DNA of 64,000 bases from Eubacterium callanderi (GTDB lineage: Bacteria > Bacillota > Clostridia > Eubacteriales > Eubacteriaceae), in assembly GCF_900142645.1 (NCBI RefSeq), contig NZ_FRBP01000001.1:310001-374000 (forward strand), in the 5' to 3' direction. Shown piece by piece: positions 49,842 through 60,040 of this stretch. Positions within the stretch are counted from its first letter, which is position 1, and every line of letters begins with the position of its first letter. The position numbers and the translations under genes are program-made. Below the pieces are notes generated by a model, which had not been told where the DNA came from, did not search any database, and was given only the letters and a program-made list of their open reading frames with translations.

Positions 49842-50663
49842 TTAAGCTTCTACAATTCTCAAGTTATAAATTCCATGATAGACATCATCTGCCTTATCTA
49901 AATGTAAAAAGCCTGCTGTTTTTTCTCCCAGCACATTTTTAAAGCTACATTTAATATCAACGTTCTTCGCTGAAGTCAGTGGAATGTACAGGTCAATTCC
50001 AACAGTATTATGCGGCGGTATGAGCAACGCATGATCCATACTCTTTGTTCCCTTTATCTCTTCGTTTAAAGCTTCCAGACCAATGCTGATAACCGGCAAA
50101 TCACTTTCATTTTTAAGATGGCACGGAATCTTTACCCAATCTGTTTTTTTATTAATTGGAATTACCAGCTGTTTATGATGCTCCAAGTCTCCTGGCATTG
50201 GAAGACTCTCAACCTTTTTTCCATTTTTGGGGTACAACGTAATAAAAGACAGCTTCGCAACATCGATCGGTTCTTTTCCCTTCTTTTTTACAGCACCAGA
50301 TCCTCTGTTGACATAAAATGCACTGAACGATAAAGTCAATGTTCCGGCATAAATTAATAGCCCAGTAAAGATCATAACCCATTGGTTGATATGATATGCA
50401 TTAAACCAGGCGTTTCGCATGTCACCGCAGAGAATAAACACGAACGCCAAAATAAATGGAAAAACTGCCATAAGGATCAGCATACGAAACAAAAATTGGT
50501 TTTCATCCTCCTTTTTAAATTTAAAAAAGAAATATCCTCCAGCTAAAATAAACGGAAGCATTAAAACCAAAAGATTCCGTATACCAAAACCGACCAACAG
50601 AATCAATACGCAAATAACAGCATACAGTCTGCTGAACCATTCTTCTTCATAAAGATTTTTCAT
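49842..50663 (-). CDS. hypothetical membrane protein
   Basis: 273 residues. Four hydrophobic segments in the first ~125 residues (about 14-30, 33-47, 59-78, 92-118), then a soluble beta-rich part of ~145 residues (IPCHLKNESDLPVISIGLEA). No family recognised. Confidence 0.7.
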   Translation of the reverse strand: MKNLYEEEWFSRLYAVICVLILLVGFGIRNLLVLMLPFILAGGYFFFKFKKEDENQFLFRMLILMAVFPFILAFVFILCGDMRNAWFNAYHINQWVMIFTGLLIYAGTLTLSFSAFYVNRGSGAVKKKGKEPIDVAKLSFITLYPKNGKKVESLPMPGDLEHHKQLVIPINKKTDWVKIPCHLKNESDLPVISIGLEALNEEIKGTKSMDHALLIPPHNTVGIDLYIPLTSAKNVDIKCSFKNVLGEKTAGFLHLDKADDVYHGIYNLRIVEA

Positions 50664-50766
50664 TCTATATACAAACGCTCCTTCAGAACTTTTTCTCTAT
50701 TTTAGCACACTTGATTTAATCTGTCTGAAAAAACAAAAGGAATTTAATATTTAAGCGTTTTCCGTT

Positions 50767-51501
50767 TTATTCTATGAGTTCTTTTATCAGTGCTATCAGC
50801 GCGTTCTCACACTCTTCAATGGCAAAATTTTCTGTTTTCAAATATTCAAAATAAGTGGCCGACCTGGCGCAGGTGATAAGAACAGCTTTTTCCAGCAGTT
50901 CTCTGAAGACCGTCATTTCATTGGGGACAGCATTAAAATTCTCCCGCTTCATAAAATAGTCAAGGTCAATATCCAAAATTAAAGGCAAGGACTCACGGCC
51001 ATTGAAGATTGATAAATCAAATTCTGCTGCACAAAACATTTCATCGTTTAGTGTCCCAAACTTTTCTTCAGGCACCAGGTAATGCTTTCCTGTAGCGTAA
51101 CAATGCTTTTCCATGCAATTAATCATATGATAATCAATAAGATACCCCAATTCCATGGCCGTATTAATATGCTCATCATTTCGCATTAAGGGCATCTTAT
51201 CAGCTAAAGTCTCTAACTCCAAAGGATTAACTGCTTCCAAAATTTTTTTCTGAAATATAGAAAACAACTTCTCTTCCCTTTCGGGATCAATGGCCATTGC
51301 CTTTTGGTAAGCGTGCAGCCAAAAAGGCGGATTGGTGTCAGGATGGTAATCAATACTGACTAATACTCCTGGCATTCCCCGTTTTAGAGCTTCTCTGGCC
51401 CATACCAGCAATGCATATTGATGGTTATCTACGATATACATCTTTTTTTCACGGAAAGGAATAATCCTCAAATTTTCTTTTTTTAAAAACTCATCAACCA
51501 T
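50767..51501 (-). CDS. UPF0489 family protein (arginase-like fold)
   Basis: 244 residues. VDNHQYALLVWARE, VSIDYHPDTN and LILDIDLDYF give the Asp/His pattern of UPF0489, related to ureohydrolases and peptide arginases. A metal-dependent hydrolase of arginine-like groups is plausible; no substrate peptide gene is next to it. Overlaps dusB by 8 bases. Confidence 0.8.
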   Translation of the reverse strand: MVDEFLKKENLRIIPFREKKMYIVDNHQYALLVWAREALKRGMPGVLVSIDYHPDTNPPFWLHAYQKAMAIDPEREEKLFSIFQKKILEAVNPLELETLADKMPLMRNDEHINTAMELGYLIDYHMINCMEKHCYATGKHYLVPEEKFGTLNDEMFCAAEFDLSIFNGRESLPLILDIDLDYFMKRENFNAVPNEMTVFRELLEKAVLITCARSATYFEYLKTENFAIEECENALIALIKELIE

Positions 51502-52468
51502 AATTTTCTTCCATATATTGGTTTAAAAGTATCAGGACATCTTCTTTTGTACATACCTTGAAAATTTCATTTCTCAAATTAGTCGCGTTCTTCAGGCCCT
51601 TTGTGTAAGCAGCCAAATGCTTTCGCATCTCCTTGATGGCTACCTCTGGCCGCTTCATCATACCTACCAGTTCAACATGCTTAATGGCAGTTTGAATCCG
51701 TTCTTCCGGAGATGGTACCGGCAGTGTTTCACCTGTAGAGAGCCGATGATTAATCTCACGAAAAATAAAGGGATTACCGACTGAGGCCCGGCCAATCATC
51801 ACAGCATCACATCCAGTGGTTTCAAAGGCCTGGACAGCCTTTTCACCACTGTCTATATCGCCATTCAAAATTATTGGGATTCTGCTGTTCTTTTTGACTT
51901 CCTCAATAATTTTCCAGTCAGCTTTTCCTGAATAAAAAGCATCTCGCGTTCTACCATGAATGGTATGGGCATCGGCTCCTGCTTCCTCAAGAATTTCAGC
52001 CACTTCTCTTACATTTACACTCTGGGCGTCCCAGCCGATACGCGTTTTGATAATAACAGGTTTTTCACTTACTTTTTTTATTGCCCGGATAACCGCTCCC
52101 AAACGTTCTGGGTTTCGCATTAACGCTGATCCTTCGCCATTTTTAACAATTTTAGGCGCCGGACACCCTGCGTTAAAATCTAGAAACGCAAACGCAGTGG
52201 CATTAATATATTTTTCTACAACTTCACTTAATATTTCAGGCTCTGAGCCAAAAAGCTGGATTCCTGCAGGCGCTTCCTCGTCACAGGTGAGCATTAATTC
52301 AGCGGTCTTTTTATCTTTGTAATAAAGCCCCTTGCCGCTGATCATTTCGCTGAAAACAGCACCTGCTCCATATCTCTTAGCAATCAAACGAAATGGCAGG
52401 TTAGTATAACCTGCCATCGGTGCTAGAAATATACGGTTTTTTATCTCTATATTTCCTATTTTAAACAT
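51494..52468 (-). CDS. dusB: tRNA-dihydrouridine synthase
   Basis: 324 residues. FMN-dependent reduction of uridine in tRNA. MAGYTNLPFRLIAKRYGAG, NAGCPAPKIVKNGEGSAL with the catalytic Cys, IHGRTRDAFYSG and LNGDIDS are the family motifs. Abuts coaX. Confidence 0.94.
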   Translation of the reverse strand: MFKIGNIEIKNRIFLAPMAGYTNLPFRLIAKRYGAGAVFSEMISGKGLYYKDKKTAELMLTCDEEAPAGIQLFGSEPEILSEVVEKYINATAFAFLDFNAGCPAPKIVKNGEGSALMRNPERLGAVIRAIKKVSEKPVIIKTRIGWDAQSVNVREVAEILEEAGADAHTIHGRTRDAFYSGKADWKIIEEVKKNSRIPIILNGDIDSGEKAVQAFETTGCDAVMIGRASVGNPFIFREINHRLSTGETLPVPSPEERIQTAIKHVELVGMMKRPEVAIKEMRKHLAAYTKGLKNATNLRNEIFKVCTKEDVLILLNQYMEENYG

Positions 52469-53254
52469 CTATCTTCCTCTGGATGTCTTTATGTTTTTAT
52501 CATGAATGATCTTAAGGCCTTTTAGTGAAAGCTGGGGATCAAAAATATCGATGGCTCTTGTCTCTTCGTGGAACATTCTTCCATAGCCCCCTGTTGCAAC
52601 CACCTTAACCCCTTTTATACCTATTTCTTCGATCATTCTTGAGACAATATACTCGACCTGGCCAATATAACCATAAACCAAACCAGCCTGCATACTGGTA
52701 ACGGTGTCTTTTCCCAATATCGAAACGGGCTTTTCAATCGCGATATTGGGAAGCTGGGCGGCGTTCCTGAAAAGTGCCTCCGCTGAAATCTGTATCCCAG
52801 GTGAAGTGACCTTAGCCACAAACGCACCGTTTTTATCCACATAATCATACGTGGTCGCTGTACCAAAATCCAAGACAATGACTGGTCCGCCATAAAGATT
52901 ATATGCCGCTACAGCATCGATAATCCGGTCCGCACCTACTTCTGCCGGATCACTGGTCTGGATCGGCATCCCTGTTTTTATTCCTGGCCCCACTACCAAA
53001 GGCTCAACATTAAATAATTTTTTTACTCCATTATTCAAAGAATACATAATATTCGGGACTACAGAAGCTGCTATCACACTTTCGACTTCATGGTAATCCA
53101 GATGATCATTTTCAAAAAATCCCTGAAACATCACTGCATATTCATCAGAGGTCCTGGGCGTTTTTGAAACAAATCGCCAGGAGCAGAGGATTTCGTCGTC
53201 TTTAAAGACCCCGATTTCTGTATTTGTGTTTCCTACATCAATGACTAAAATCAT
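52469..53254 (-). CDS. coaX: type III pantothenate kinase
   Basis: 261 residues. First step of CoA synthesis. DVGNTNTEIGVF phosphate motif, VGADRIIDAVAAYN and LDFGTATTYD with catalytic Asp, PGIQISAEAL. Followed with no gap by dusB. Confidence 0.95.
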   Translation of the reverse strand: MILVIDVGNTNTEIGVFKDDEILCSWRFVSKTPRTSDEYAVMFQGFFENDHLDYHEVESVIAASVVPNIMYSLNNGVKKLFNVEPLVVGPGIKTGMPIQTSDPAEVGADRIIDAVAAYNLYGGPVIVLDFGTATTYDYVDKNGAFVAKVTSPGIQISAEALFRNAAQLPNIAIEKPVSILGKDTVTSMQAGLVYGYIGQVEYIVSRMIEEIGIKGVKVVATGGYGRMFHEETRAIDIFDPQLSLKGLKIIHDKNIKTSRGR

Positions 53255-53272
53255 GCGCTATTCTACCTCTGT

Positions 53273-53671
53273 CTACTTAGGATTTTTTTTCTGGAGAACC
53301 TTCCCCATAAACTTCATCTTCTGAACAACAAAGCGCTGGTGTGTTCCTTCACCAATTTTTTGAACGGTATCCCAGGCTTCTACTGTAAAGTCCAAACGTC
53401 TGCTTTCAATATTGGAAAGCACTACCTTTATGCGCACCTTCATTCCTACCGGTGTGGCGGCAATGTGGTTTAAATTAATGTTGACCCCAACGGTTGTCTG
53501 CTCATCGGGCAGGCACAGCTCAGCCATCTCATAGGCCGCATTCTCGGCCCATGCCACTAAAATCGGAGTTGCCAGGACCTCAAGTCCTCCACTTCCCATT
53601 GCCTGAGCTGTCTCAGTACGGGTTACCATATAATCTTTTTTAAGCTCCATACCAACTTTAAGTTCTTGCAT
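53273..53671 (-). CDS. FlK-like hotdog thioesterase
   Basis: 132 residues. Thr35, Glu43 and His69 in ATPILVAWAENAA and NLNHIAATPVG keep the exact spacing of the Thr-Glu-His triad of fluoroacetyl-CoA thioesterase. The natural substrate is probably another acyl-CoA. Lies just upstream of coaX on the same strand. Confidence 0.82.
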   Translation of the reverse strand: MQELKVGMELKKDYMVTRTETAQAMGSGGLEVLATPILVAWAENAAYEMAELCLPDEQTTVGVNINLNHIAATPVGMKVRIKVVLSNIESRRLDFTVEAWDTVQKIGEGTHQRFVVQKMKFMGKVLQKKNPK

Positions 53672-53710
53672 CTTAATTGTTCCCTTCTTTTATTGGTCGT
53701 CTATTAGCGA

Positions 53711-53737
53711 AAAAAGCCGTTATTGCTAACGGCTTTT
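53711..53737 (-). terminator. ftsH terminator
   Basis: AAAAAGCCGTTA / TAACGGCTTTTT with TTGC loop and long T-run, about 15 bases past the ftsH stop. Confidence 0.85.
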
Positions 53738-53752
53738 TTGTTTATTTACTTT

Positions 53753-55636
53753 TTAAACTTCCGGAACCGGATCACCTATATTACCTTCGTCCAAAGGTTT
53801 GCCATCATCTAAAGGCAACCGGCTGTACATCGCTCTGAATTCTTCACCGGTAATGGTGTTAACTTCCAGAAGATGCTCTGAAATCTCAACCAGCTTATCC
53901 TTTTTCTCGGTTAAAATCAAACAGGCTCTCTCAAAGGCTGTCTCGACAATATTTCTAATTTCCTTATCAATAACCGCTGCAACCTCTTCACTGTAATTGC
54001 GTGAACGTCCAAGATCTCTTCCTAAGAACACCTCGCCGCCATCGTCATGACCAAAGGTCATTGGGCCAAGATGTTCACTCATACCCCATTCTGTAACCAT
54101 CTTTCTGGCAATGCTGGTGGCACGTTCAATATCGTTGGAGGCACCTGTGCAGATATCATCAAGGGCAACTTTTTCAGCCGCACGACCGCCAAGCAGACCT
54201 GCAATTTTGTCCATCAATTTCCCTTTACTCATATGCTGGCTGTCATCACTCGGGAGCGAAATCGTGTACCCTGCAGCCATGCCGCGCGGAATGATGGAAA
54301 TTTCATGAACTTCCTCTCCATTATGAAGATATTCCATAACGATAGCGTGTCCAGCTTCATGATAAGCTGTGATTTTCTGGTCTGACTCAACAACCACCTT
54401 GCTCTTCTTTTCAGGGCCTGCAATAACACGCTTAATAGCCTCTTCAAGCTCTACCATCGTAATAACCTTAGCCTTTTTACGGGCAGTCAGCAAAGCTGCT
54501 TCATTCATTAAGTTTTCAAGATCGGCGCCAGTAAACCCTGGTGTTCCCTTGGCAATTACACCTAAATCGACAGAAGAATCCAATGGTTTATCCTTCTGAT
54601 GAACCTTGAGAATTTCTTCACGGCCTTTAACATCCGGTACACCGACCAATACCTGGCGGTCAAAACGTCCTGGACGCAGTAAAGCCGGGTCAAGGATATC
54701 CGGACGGTTTGTAGCGGCAATAACAATAATTCCTTCATTAATGCCAAAACCATCCATTTCAACCAGTAACTGGTTAAGTGTCTGTTCACGCTCGTCGTGC
54801 CCACCACCGAGGCCTGCGCCTCTATGACGGCCAACTGCGTCAATTTCATCGATAAAGATGATACAGGGTGCACTCTTCTTTGCTGTTTCAAACAGATCTC
54901 TTACTCGTGAAGCACCAACCCCTACAAACATCTCAACAAAATCTGAACCAGAAATGATATAGAACGGAACCCCCGCCTCACCTGCAACGGCACGCGCGAG
55001 TAAAGTCTTCCCTGTTCCCGGAGGGCCCACCAGAAGAACTCCCTTAGGAATACGTGCTCCAAGCTTGTTATAGCGCTCAGGAGACTTTAAGAAATCAACG
55101 ATTTCCTCCAGCTCTTCTTTTTCTTCATCTGCTCCCGCTACATTCGCAAAGGTAACCTTCTTATCTGCGTCGGTATGCATTCTCGCCTTGCTTTTACCGA
55201 AGGACATAACCTTTCCTCCGCCTCCGCCAGACTGGTTTGCAAACATCATAAAGAAAACAACCATCAGGATAATAATAACCGCTGAAGGAATCAAAGAGAT
55301 CCACCAGGAATCCTGTGGTTTTGCAACCGTAACATTCATGTTCGGATTCTTTTCAATGTTCTGATCCGGGTTTCCTGTAATGTAGTCGCTTATTTGTTCA
55401 TCAATAAGATATTGTGGCACAATGGCTTCAAAGCTGTCGCCATTCGCAAGCTTCCCTTTTACGGAAGACTGATTAATCTCTATTTCAGAAACCTGTTTTT
55501 GGTCCAAATTACTCAACAGTTCACTATATGTTAAAGTTTTAACATCAGACTGCATTGGATTTAAAAAAGTAACTGCGACGATAATAATCAACAAAATCAC
55601 TAAATAAAACCCTATCATTTTTAGATATTTATTCAA
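53753..55636 (-). CDS. ftsH: FtsH ATP-dependent zinc metalloprotease
   Basis: 627 residues, membrane-bound AAA+ protease. TM at ~7-25 and ~107-128; AAA Walker [14 protein letters not shown], Walker [10 protein letters not shown], second region [19 protein letters not shown]; zinc site HEAGH. C-terminal part normal. Upstream gene hpt ends 56 bases before; the order tilS-hpt-ftsH is conserved in Firmicutes. Confidence 0.97.
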   Translation of the reverse strand: MNKYLKMIGFYLVILLIIIVAVTFLNPMQSDVKTLTYSELLSNLDQKQVSEIEINQSSVKGKLANGDSFEAIVPQYLIDEQISDYITGNPDQNIEKNPNMNVTVAKPQDSWWISLIPSAVIIILMVVFFMMFANQSGGGGGKVMSFGKSKARMHTDADKKVTFANVAGADEEKEELEEIVDFLKSPERYNKLGARIPKGVLLVGPPGTGKTLLARAVAGEAGVPFYIISGSDFVEMFVGVGASRVRDLFETAKKSAPCIIFIDEIDAVGRHRGAGLGGGHDEREQTLNQLLVEMDGFGINEGIIVIAATNRPDILDPALLRPGRFDRQVLVGVPDVKGREEILKVHQKDKPLDSSVDLGVIAKGTPGFTGADLENLMNEAALLTARKKAKVITMVELEEAIKRVIAGPEKKSKVVVESDQKITAYHEAGHAIVMEYLHNGEEVHEISIIPRGMAAGYTISLPSDDSQHMSKGKLMDKIAGLLGGRAAEKVALDDICTGASNDIERATSIARKMVTEWGMSEHLGPMTFGHDDGGEVFLGRDLGRSRNYSEEVAAVIDKEIRNIVETAFERACLILTEKKDKLVEISEHLLEVNTITGEEFRAMYSRLPLDDGKPLDEGNIGDPVPEV

Positions 55637-55692
55637 ATTCTATCACTCCTTTCATATAAAATAAGTCATTGAATAGTTTCTAATTTCAAATA

Positions 55693-56226
55693 TTATTTTT
55701 CTGTTTCTTTCAAAACAGCGATGTACGGCAAATTTCGATATTTTTGATCAAAGTCCATTCCATATCCGACAACAAATTCATCCGGAATGGTAAAGCCTGA
55801 GTAATCAGGTTTTATATCCGCCGCCCGGCGGTCCGGTTTGTCAAGCAGGGTACAAACTCTGACATCGGCAGCACCTTGTTCCATAAAGAAATCCAAGATA
55901 CGCTTTATGGTAAAGCCGCTGTCTACAATATCCTCTACCAGAAGCACGCTTTGGCCCTTTATCTTTTCCGATAAAAGATCATTAACCTTCACTTCTCCTG
56001 AAGTGCTGGTACGCGTTCCATAGCTGGACGCCTTGATAAAATCAATTTTGACAGGAATACTCAAGGACCTTATCAAATCAGCAAAAAATAAGATACTTCC
56101 CTTTAAGATACAGATTACCAGAAGCTCTTTGTCTGTATAATCGGATGAAATCTTTTTTCCAAGCTCGATGACTCTTTTTTCTATTGTATGCTTTTCTATC
56201 AAGATTTTTTCAAAATCAAACGCCAA
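55693..56226 (-). CDS. hpt: hypoxanthine phosphoribosyltransferase
   Basis: 177 residues. VLLVEDIVDSGFTIKRIL is the PRPP-binding motif; KGSILFFADLIRSL and GYGMDFDQKYRNLPYIAVL are the other family motifs. Purine salvage. Overlaps tilS by 11 bases. Confidence 0.95.
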   Translation of the reverse strand: MAFDFEKILIEKHTIEKRVIELGKKISSDYTDKELLVICILKGSILFFADLIRSLSIPVKIDFIKASSYGTRTSTSGEVKVNDLLSEKIKGQSVLLVEDIVDSGFTIKRILDFFMEQGAADVRVCTLLDKPDRRAADIKPDYSGFTIPDEFVVGYGMDFDQKYRNLPYIAVLKETEK

Positions 56227-57628
56227 ACTTCTCTCCTATTATTTGGTATTGAACTTTAAGAATGCTTTTGGTTTCAGAGCTTACCTGATACTCCCGGTTG
56301 ATCGCATATCCCAAAATCCAGATCACTTCTGACCCCACCGCTAACAGTGGAATTGCATTGCGCTTTTCACGCTCAACCTTTCGATCAATGAAATAATCTT
56401 TTATCTTTTTTTTACCTGCTATGCCGACAGGATTAAAATAATCACCTGGACGACGATTTCTCAAATATAGCTTTCCTCTTATTTTACCATAATCAAAATA
56501 TTTTTCACTATGATTTTTTAATTCTTTTGATTTTTTTATGGAATCATCGGAAATCACCGTCAATTTGATCCACAAACCTTCTTTTGAAAAATAATACGCT
56601 TTATCTGGCAGCAATTCATAGCAGCCAATTTCTGGTACAACAGCCTTTTTTTCTTCTATCCAAAAAAGCTCATATCGCCTGACAGCCTGCATACCATGCG
56701 GTAAATGAAGCTCCCAGACAGTCTTTTCAGATAAAAGCTGCTCTTTAACACATAGGATATGATTGTACTCTATTTCTTTTAAACTACCCTTAAACTGGAA
56801 AACCATCTGACGAAGAAGTTCTTTCTGAAGAAGCGGAACCTGTAACCGCCACATTTCTAAATTAAGATATACCCGATTACTTTTTTTTGTAATCATATAT
56901 GTACTCAACTCAGCAATAGAATTTTGCAAAAACTGTTCATACTCATGTGCAAGCATGGCAAATTCTGATAAATGCTCTTCAACCCTTGGATTGATCTCCC
57001 TGAGCATCGGAATAATTTCCAATCTTAACTTATTTCGAGTAACATCCGTTTCAAAATTACTATTATCGGTCCGATAGTGCAGACCATTTTTTTGGCAATA
57101 AGAAATAACCGTCTTTTTATCCACACACAGTAATGGGCGGATTATGTTGCTTTCTCCCTTTGTTTCAGAAAGCATTCCTGCCACTCCTTTTACACCGGTG
57201 CCTCGAATCAGACGCATTAAAACTGTTTCTGCCTGATCATCAAGATGATGCCCTAAAGCCAGTTTATTATACGCTTCCGAGCTTTGAAGTTCTTTAAAAA
57301 AAGCATATCTTGCTTCTCTTCCAGCCTCTTCAAGCGAAATTTTATTCTTTTTTGCCAACTGAATAACATCTACAGATTTATCATAAAGTAAAACAGACTG
57401 CTTAATGCAGAATTCTTTTACAAAAGCATGATCTTCTTCTGCCGCCTTCCCCCTGATCTCATGGTTCAAATGTGCGGCTGCAATTTCAACATTCAAAACC
57501 CCTTGATACTTTTTCAAAAAATACAACAAGGCCAGCGAATCAGCTCCACCGGATACTCCGATTAGAATGCGATCGCCGGCCATTATCAGTCCGTTATCAG
57601 AAATGTATTGTAAAAGCTTTTCTTCCAT
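56216..57628 (-). CDS. tilS: tRNA(Ile)-lysidine synthase
   Basis: 470 residues. PP-loop SGGADSLALL at ~26-35; LGHHLDDQAETVLMRLIRGT; C-terminal domains with GKLYLRNRRPGDYF. Makes lysidine in the CAU anticodon of tRNA-Ile. Located between the tRNA cluster and hpt. Confidence 0.95.
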   Translation of the reverse strand: MEEKLLQYISDNGLIMAGDRILIGVSGGADSLALLYFLKKYQGVLNVEIAAAHLNHEIRGKAAEEDHAFVKEFCIKQSVLLYDKSVDVIQLAKKNKISLEEAGREARYAFFKELQSSEAYNKLALGHHLDDQAETVLMRLIRGTGVKGVAGMLSETKGESNIIRPLLCVDKKTVISYCQKNGLHYRTDNSNFETDVTRNKLRLEIIPMLREINPRVEEHLSEFAMLAHEYEQFLQNSIAELSTYMITKKSNRVYLNLEMWRLQVPLLQKELLRQMVFQFKGSLKEIEYNHILCVKEQLLSEKTVWELHLPHGMQAVRRYELFWIEEKKAVVPEIGCYELLPDKAYYFSKEGLWIKLTVISDDSIKKSKELKNHSEKYFDYGKIRGKLYLRNRRPGDYFNPVGIAGKKKIKDYFIDRKVEREKRNAIPLLAVGSEVIWILGYAINREYQVSSETKSILKVQYQIIGEKFGV

Positions 57629-57676
57629 GACAATTTAACGCTCATCTCAAAGTTCAATTAATTCTGAATAAAAAAA

Positions 57677-57752
57677 TGGTGGTCGCTATAGGGCTCGAAC
57701 CTATGACCCCCTGCTTGTAAGGCAGGTGCTCTCCCAGCTGAGCTAAGCGACC
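57677..57752 (-). tRNA. tRNA-Val (TAC)
   Basis: 76 bases with CCA encoded; acceptor GGTCGCT/AGCGACC, anticodon stem CCTGC/GCAGG with loop CTTACAA, T-arm GGTTCGAGCCC. Confidence 0.95.
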
Positions 57753-57789
57753 ACATACAAAATTAAGATATTAACTTTTCAAAACAAAA

Positions 57790-57864
57790 TGGTGACCCCT
57801 GGGGGATTCGAACCCCCGTAACCGCCGTGAAAGGGCGGTGTCTTAACCGCTTGACCAAGGGGCC
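57790..57864 (-). tRNA. tRNA-Glu (TTC)
   Basis: 75 bases with CCA; anticodon stem CCGCC/GGCGG with loop CTTTCAC; acceptor GGCCCCT/AGGGGTC. Confidence 0.95.
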
Positions 57865-57897
57865 GGAACTAATTCTAACATCTTGTTATTAAATTAA

Positions 57898-57974
57898 TGG
57901 TAGCGGCGAACGGAGTCGAACCGCTGACACTACGGGTATGAACCGTATGCTCTAGCCAACTGAGCTACGCCGCC
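57898..57974 (-). tRNA. tRNA-Met (CAT), elongator
   Basis: 77 bases with CCA; anticodon stem TACGG/CCGTA with loop TTCATAC; normal 1-72 pairing (G-T), unlike the initiator next to it. Confidence 0.9.
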
Positions 57975-57988
57975 ATAATTTAAAAATT

Positions 57989-58065
<77 letters not shown>

Positions 58066-58100
58066 ACAATATAATAGACGCATTCGCGTCTTACAAATGA

Positions 58101-58189
58101 TGGTGCCGGAGATCGGAATCGAACCGATACGATCGAAAAGGATCGCAGGATTTTAAGTCCTGTGCGTCTGCCAGTTCCGCCACTCCGGC
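58101..58189 (-). tRNA. tRNA-Leu (TAA)
   Basis: 89 bases with a long variable arm; acceptor GCCGGAG/CTCCGGC, anticodon loop CTTAAAA. CCA encoded. Confidence 0.95.
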
Positions 58190-58278
58190 ACTCAGTGTGG
58201 CTGCCTCATTTCTGAGGACAAGTGTTATTATACAGTCTGCGAAACTTAATGTCAACACTTTTTTAATTTTTTTTTCGT

Positions 58279-59232
58279 TTATTTTTCATTCGCAAAAAAA
58301 CGGCTGTATGCTGCGCCTTCCAGATTATCATAGTCACAGACAACAAACGAATCTTTTCCGGTAACCGTCAAAATATTATCGAGGATGCTGGTACCCGCGA
58401 TGATGATATCTGCCCGCTTTGCTTCCAGTCCAACGATCTGGCGGCGTTCATCAATTGTTTTTGACGAAAGGTTCTGGATAATTGTTTCAAGCTCTGCCTT
58501 GGTGACAATGCTCTGATGCACCTGTTCGCTGTCATAAATTTTCAATTTCTGTTTGATTGTGGATACTGTTGTCGCTGTTCCTCCAATACCAATGAGTTTA
58601 TAAGGCTTATAGCCTTCATAATCAGCAAGCGCTTTCTCAAGCGCTTCAGCAGCATTTTGATTTAATTGATTCAGTTCTTCCGCTTCGGGGGGATCATTCT
58701 CAATAAAAGCTTCTGTGGAACGGACGCTACCAATATTCAGACTTTTCATTTTCATGAGATCTCGGCCTTTACCGTATATCAGCTCTGTGCTTCCGCCGCC
58801 AATATCAAAAATAAGCAGACCCTCGTCAAAACATTGTGATACGCCCATAAAGCCATATTCTGCCTCTTTTTCACCTGAAATAATCTCTACCTTCATTCCA
58901 AGTTTTTGTAGGGCCATATCAATAAATTCCGAAGAATTTTCAGCATCCCGGAGCGCACTTGTACCAAAAATAAACATTTCCTTAACTTCATAATCTTCAG
59001 CGATGCTCTTGTACTCTTCCAAAGCCTCGATATTTCGCTTGATCGCATCTGGGTGAAGGCGTTTTGTCTTATTAACACCCTGACCCATCCGGGTATATCG
59101 GACTGACTTATTGACACGAAAGAGCTGCCCCTTTTTATCTTTTCTAAATATCAGCATCCTCGTTGAATTTGTTCCGATATCAATCACTGCTCGATTGATT
59201 TTAGGTTGTTTAGGTACACTTGATTCACTCAT
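58279..59232 (-). CDS. Ppx/GppA phosphatase family protein
   Basis: 317 residues. DIGTNSTRMLIF and DIGGGSTELIYG are the two phosphate loops of the actin-like fold; GTSALRDAENS and GIGGTATT are also present. Exopolyphosphatase or pppGpp phosphatase; the short length (no HD domain) favours the small exopolyphosphatase type. Overlaps divIC by 4 bases. Confidence 0.93.
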   Translation of the reverse strand: MSESSVPKQPKINRAVIDIGTNSTRMLIFRKDKKGQLFRVNKSVRYTRMGQGVNKTKRLHPDAIKRNIEALEEYKSIAEDYEVKEMFIFGTSALRDAENSSEFIDMALQKLGMKVEIISGEKEAEYGFMGVSQCFDEGLLIFDIGGGSTELIYGKGRDLMKMKSLNIGSVRSTEAFIENDPPEAEELNQLNQNAAEALEKALADYEGYKPYKLIGIGGTATTVSTIKQKLKIYDSEQVHQSIVTKAELETIIQNLSSKTIDERRQIVGLEAKRADIIIAGTSILDNILTVTGKDSFVVCDYDNLEGAAYSRFFANEK

Positions 59233-59651
59233 TCGTTTTCCTCACTTTGCTGCTCATCGCTATTGGAATTATCCTGACTGCTTTCGTCAGTTGTTGGTGT
59301 CGGCTGTTCTGCTGGCTGCCCGCTATTATTCTGTCCGTTATTATCTTTGCCCTCTACAGGCACTACAATCTTTTCATCTGGATAATAAAGTCCCAAATAT
59401 TTTCGTGCAATGAGTTCTATGTAATTTTTTGTTCCAATTTGCTTAATATCTTCATCCAGCTGTTTGCTTTTCTTTTCCGCCTCATCCAGCTTGGATTGAA
59501 TATCTGCCTTTTGAGCGTTAAGCTGATGAATTTTCATGGCATTGGTTCCAAACAGGGTCCCGACAAAGATCAAAAGCACCAGTGTCACAATAATTGTTCC
59601 CATTTTAGGCTTAAAGCGCCTGCGCAGGCCATTTTTTTTCTTTTCTGCCAC
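59229..59651 (-). CDS. divIC: septum formation initiator (DivIC/FtsB family)
   Basis: About 140 residues from a GTG at 59651 (AGGTGG 10 bases upstream; an ATG at 59696 lacks a ribosome site). Basic N-terminus, TM ~17-35, coiled coil IHQLNAQKADIQSKLDEAEK, then KYLGLYYPDEKIV, then a Gln/Ser/Asp-rich disordered tail. Division complex protein. Confidence 0.88.
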   Translation of the reverse strand: MAEKKKNGLRRRFKPKMGTIIVTLVLLIFVGTLFGTNAMKIHQLNAQKADIQSKLDEAEKKSKQLDEDIKQIGTKNYIELIARKYLGLYYPDEKIVVPVEGKDNNGQNNSGQPAEQPTPTTDESSQDNSNSDEQQSEENE

Positions 59652-59740
59652 TGTTTTTTCACCACCTGTTTTTTTATTTATTGTAACACAATCCATTTCA
59701 TTCAGCTATTATAACCTATAAAACACAGTCAATTCTTAAT

Positions 59741-59980
59741 CTAAAGCTCCCTGTACATTTCTGTTGCTTTATCCTTAGGCGCATGTTCTAACAGCTCCAA
59801 AACCTCAATTTTCTGTTCTCCATCACCGTATGCTATTGTGAGAATGTCCCCCACCTTCAGACGGCTTCCAGGCTTGGCTTCTTTTCCATTGATCATGATC
59901 CGCCCTCCATCACATGCAGCTTTTCCCACGGTACGTCGTTTAATTAAACGGGCATTTTTTAAAAATTTATCAACTCGCAT
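59741..59980 (-). CDS. rqcP: RqcP, S4-domain ribosome quality-control factor
   Basis: 79 residues. MRVDKFLKNARLIKRRTVGK, GRIMINGKEAKPGSRLKVGD is the S4 fold of RqcP (YabO), which helps RqcH add Ala tails to stalled peptides on 50S subunits. Position between HU and divIC is the Firmicute order. Confidence 0.9.
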   Translation of the reverse strand: MRVDKFLKNARLIKRRTVGKAACDGGRIMINGKEAKPGSRLKVGDILTIAYGDGEQKIEVLELLEHAPKDKATEMYREL

Positions 59981-60004
59981 TGGTTTTCCTTTCTGAAAAT
60001 CAAA

Positions 60005-60032
60005 AGAGCCGGAGCAATATTGCTCCGGCTCT
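60005..60032 (-). terminator. terminator after HU gene
   Basis: AGAGCCGGAGCAAT / ATTGCTCCGGCTCT, perfect 14-bp stem, followed by TTTTG on the minus strand. Confidence 0.9.
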
Positions 60033-60040
60033 CCCTTTGA

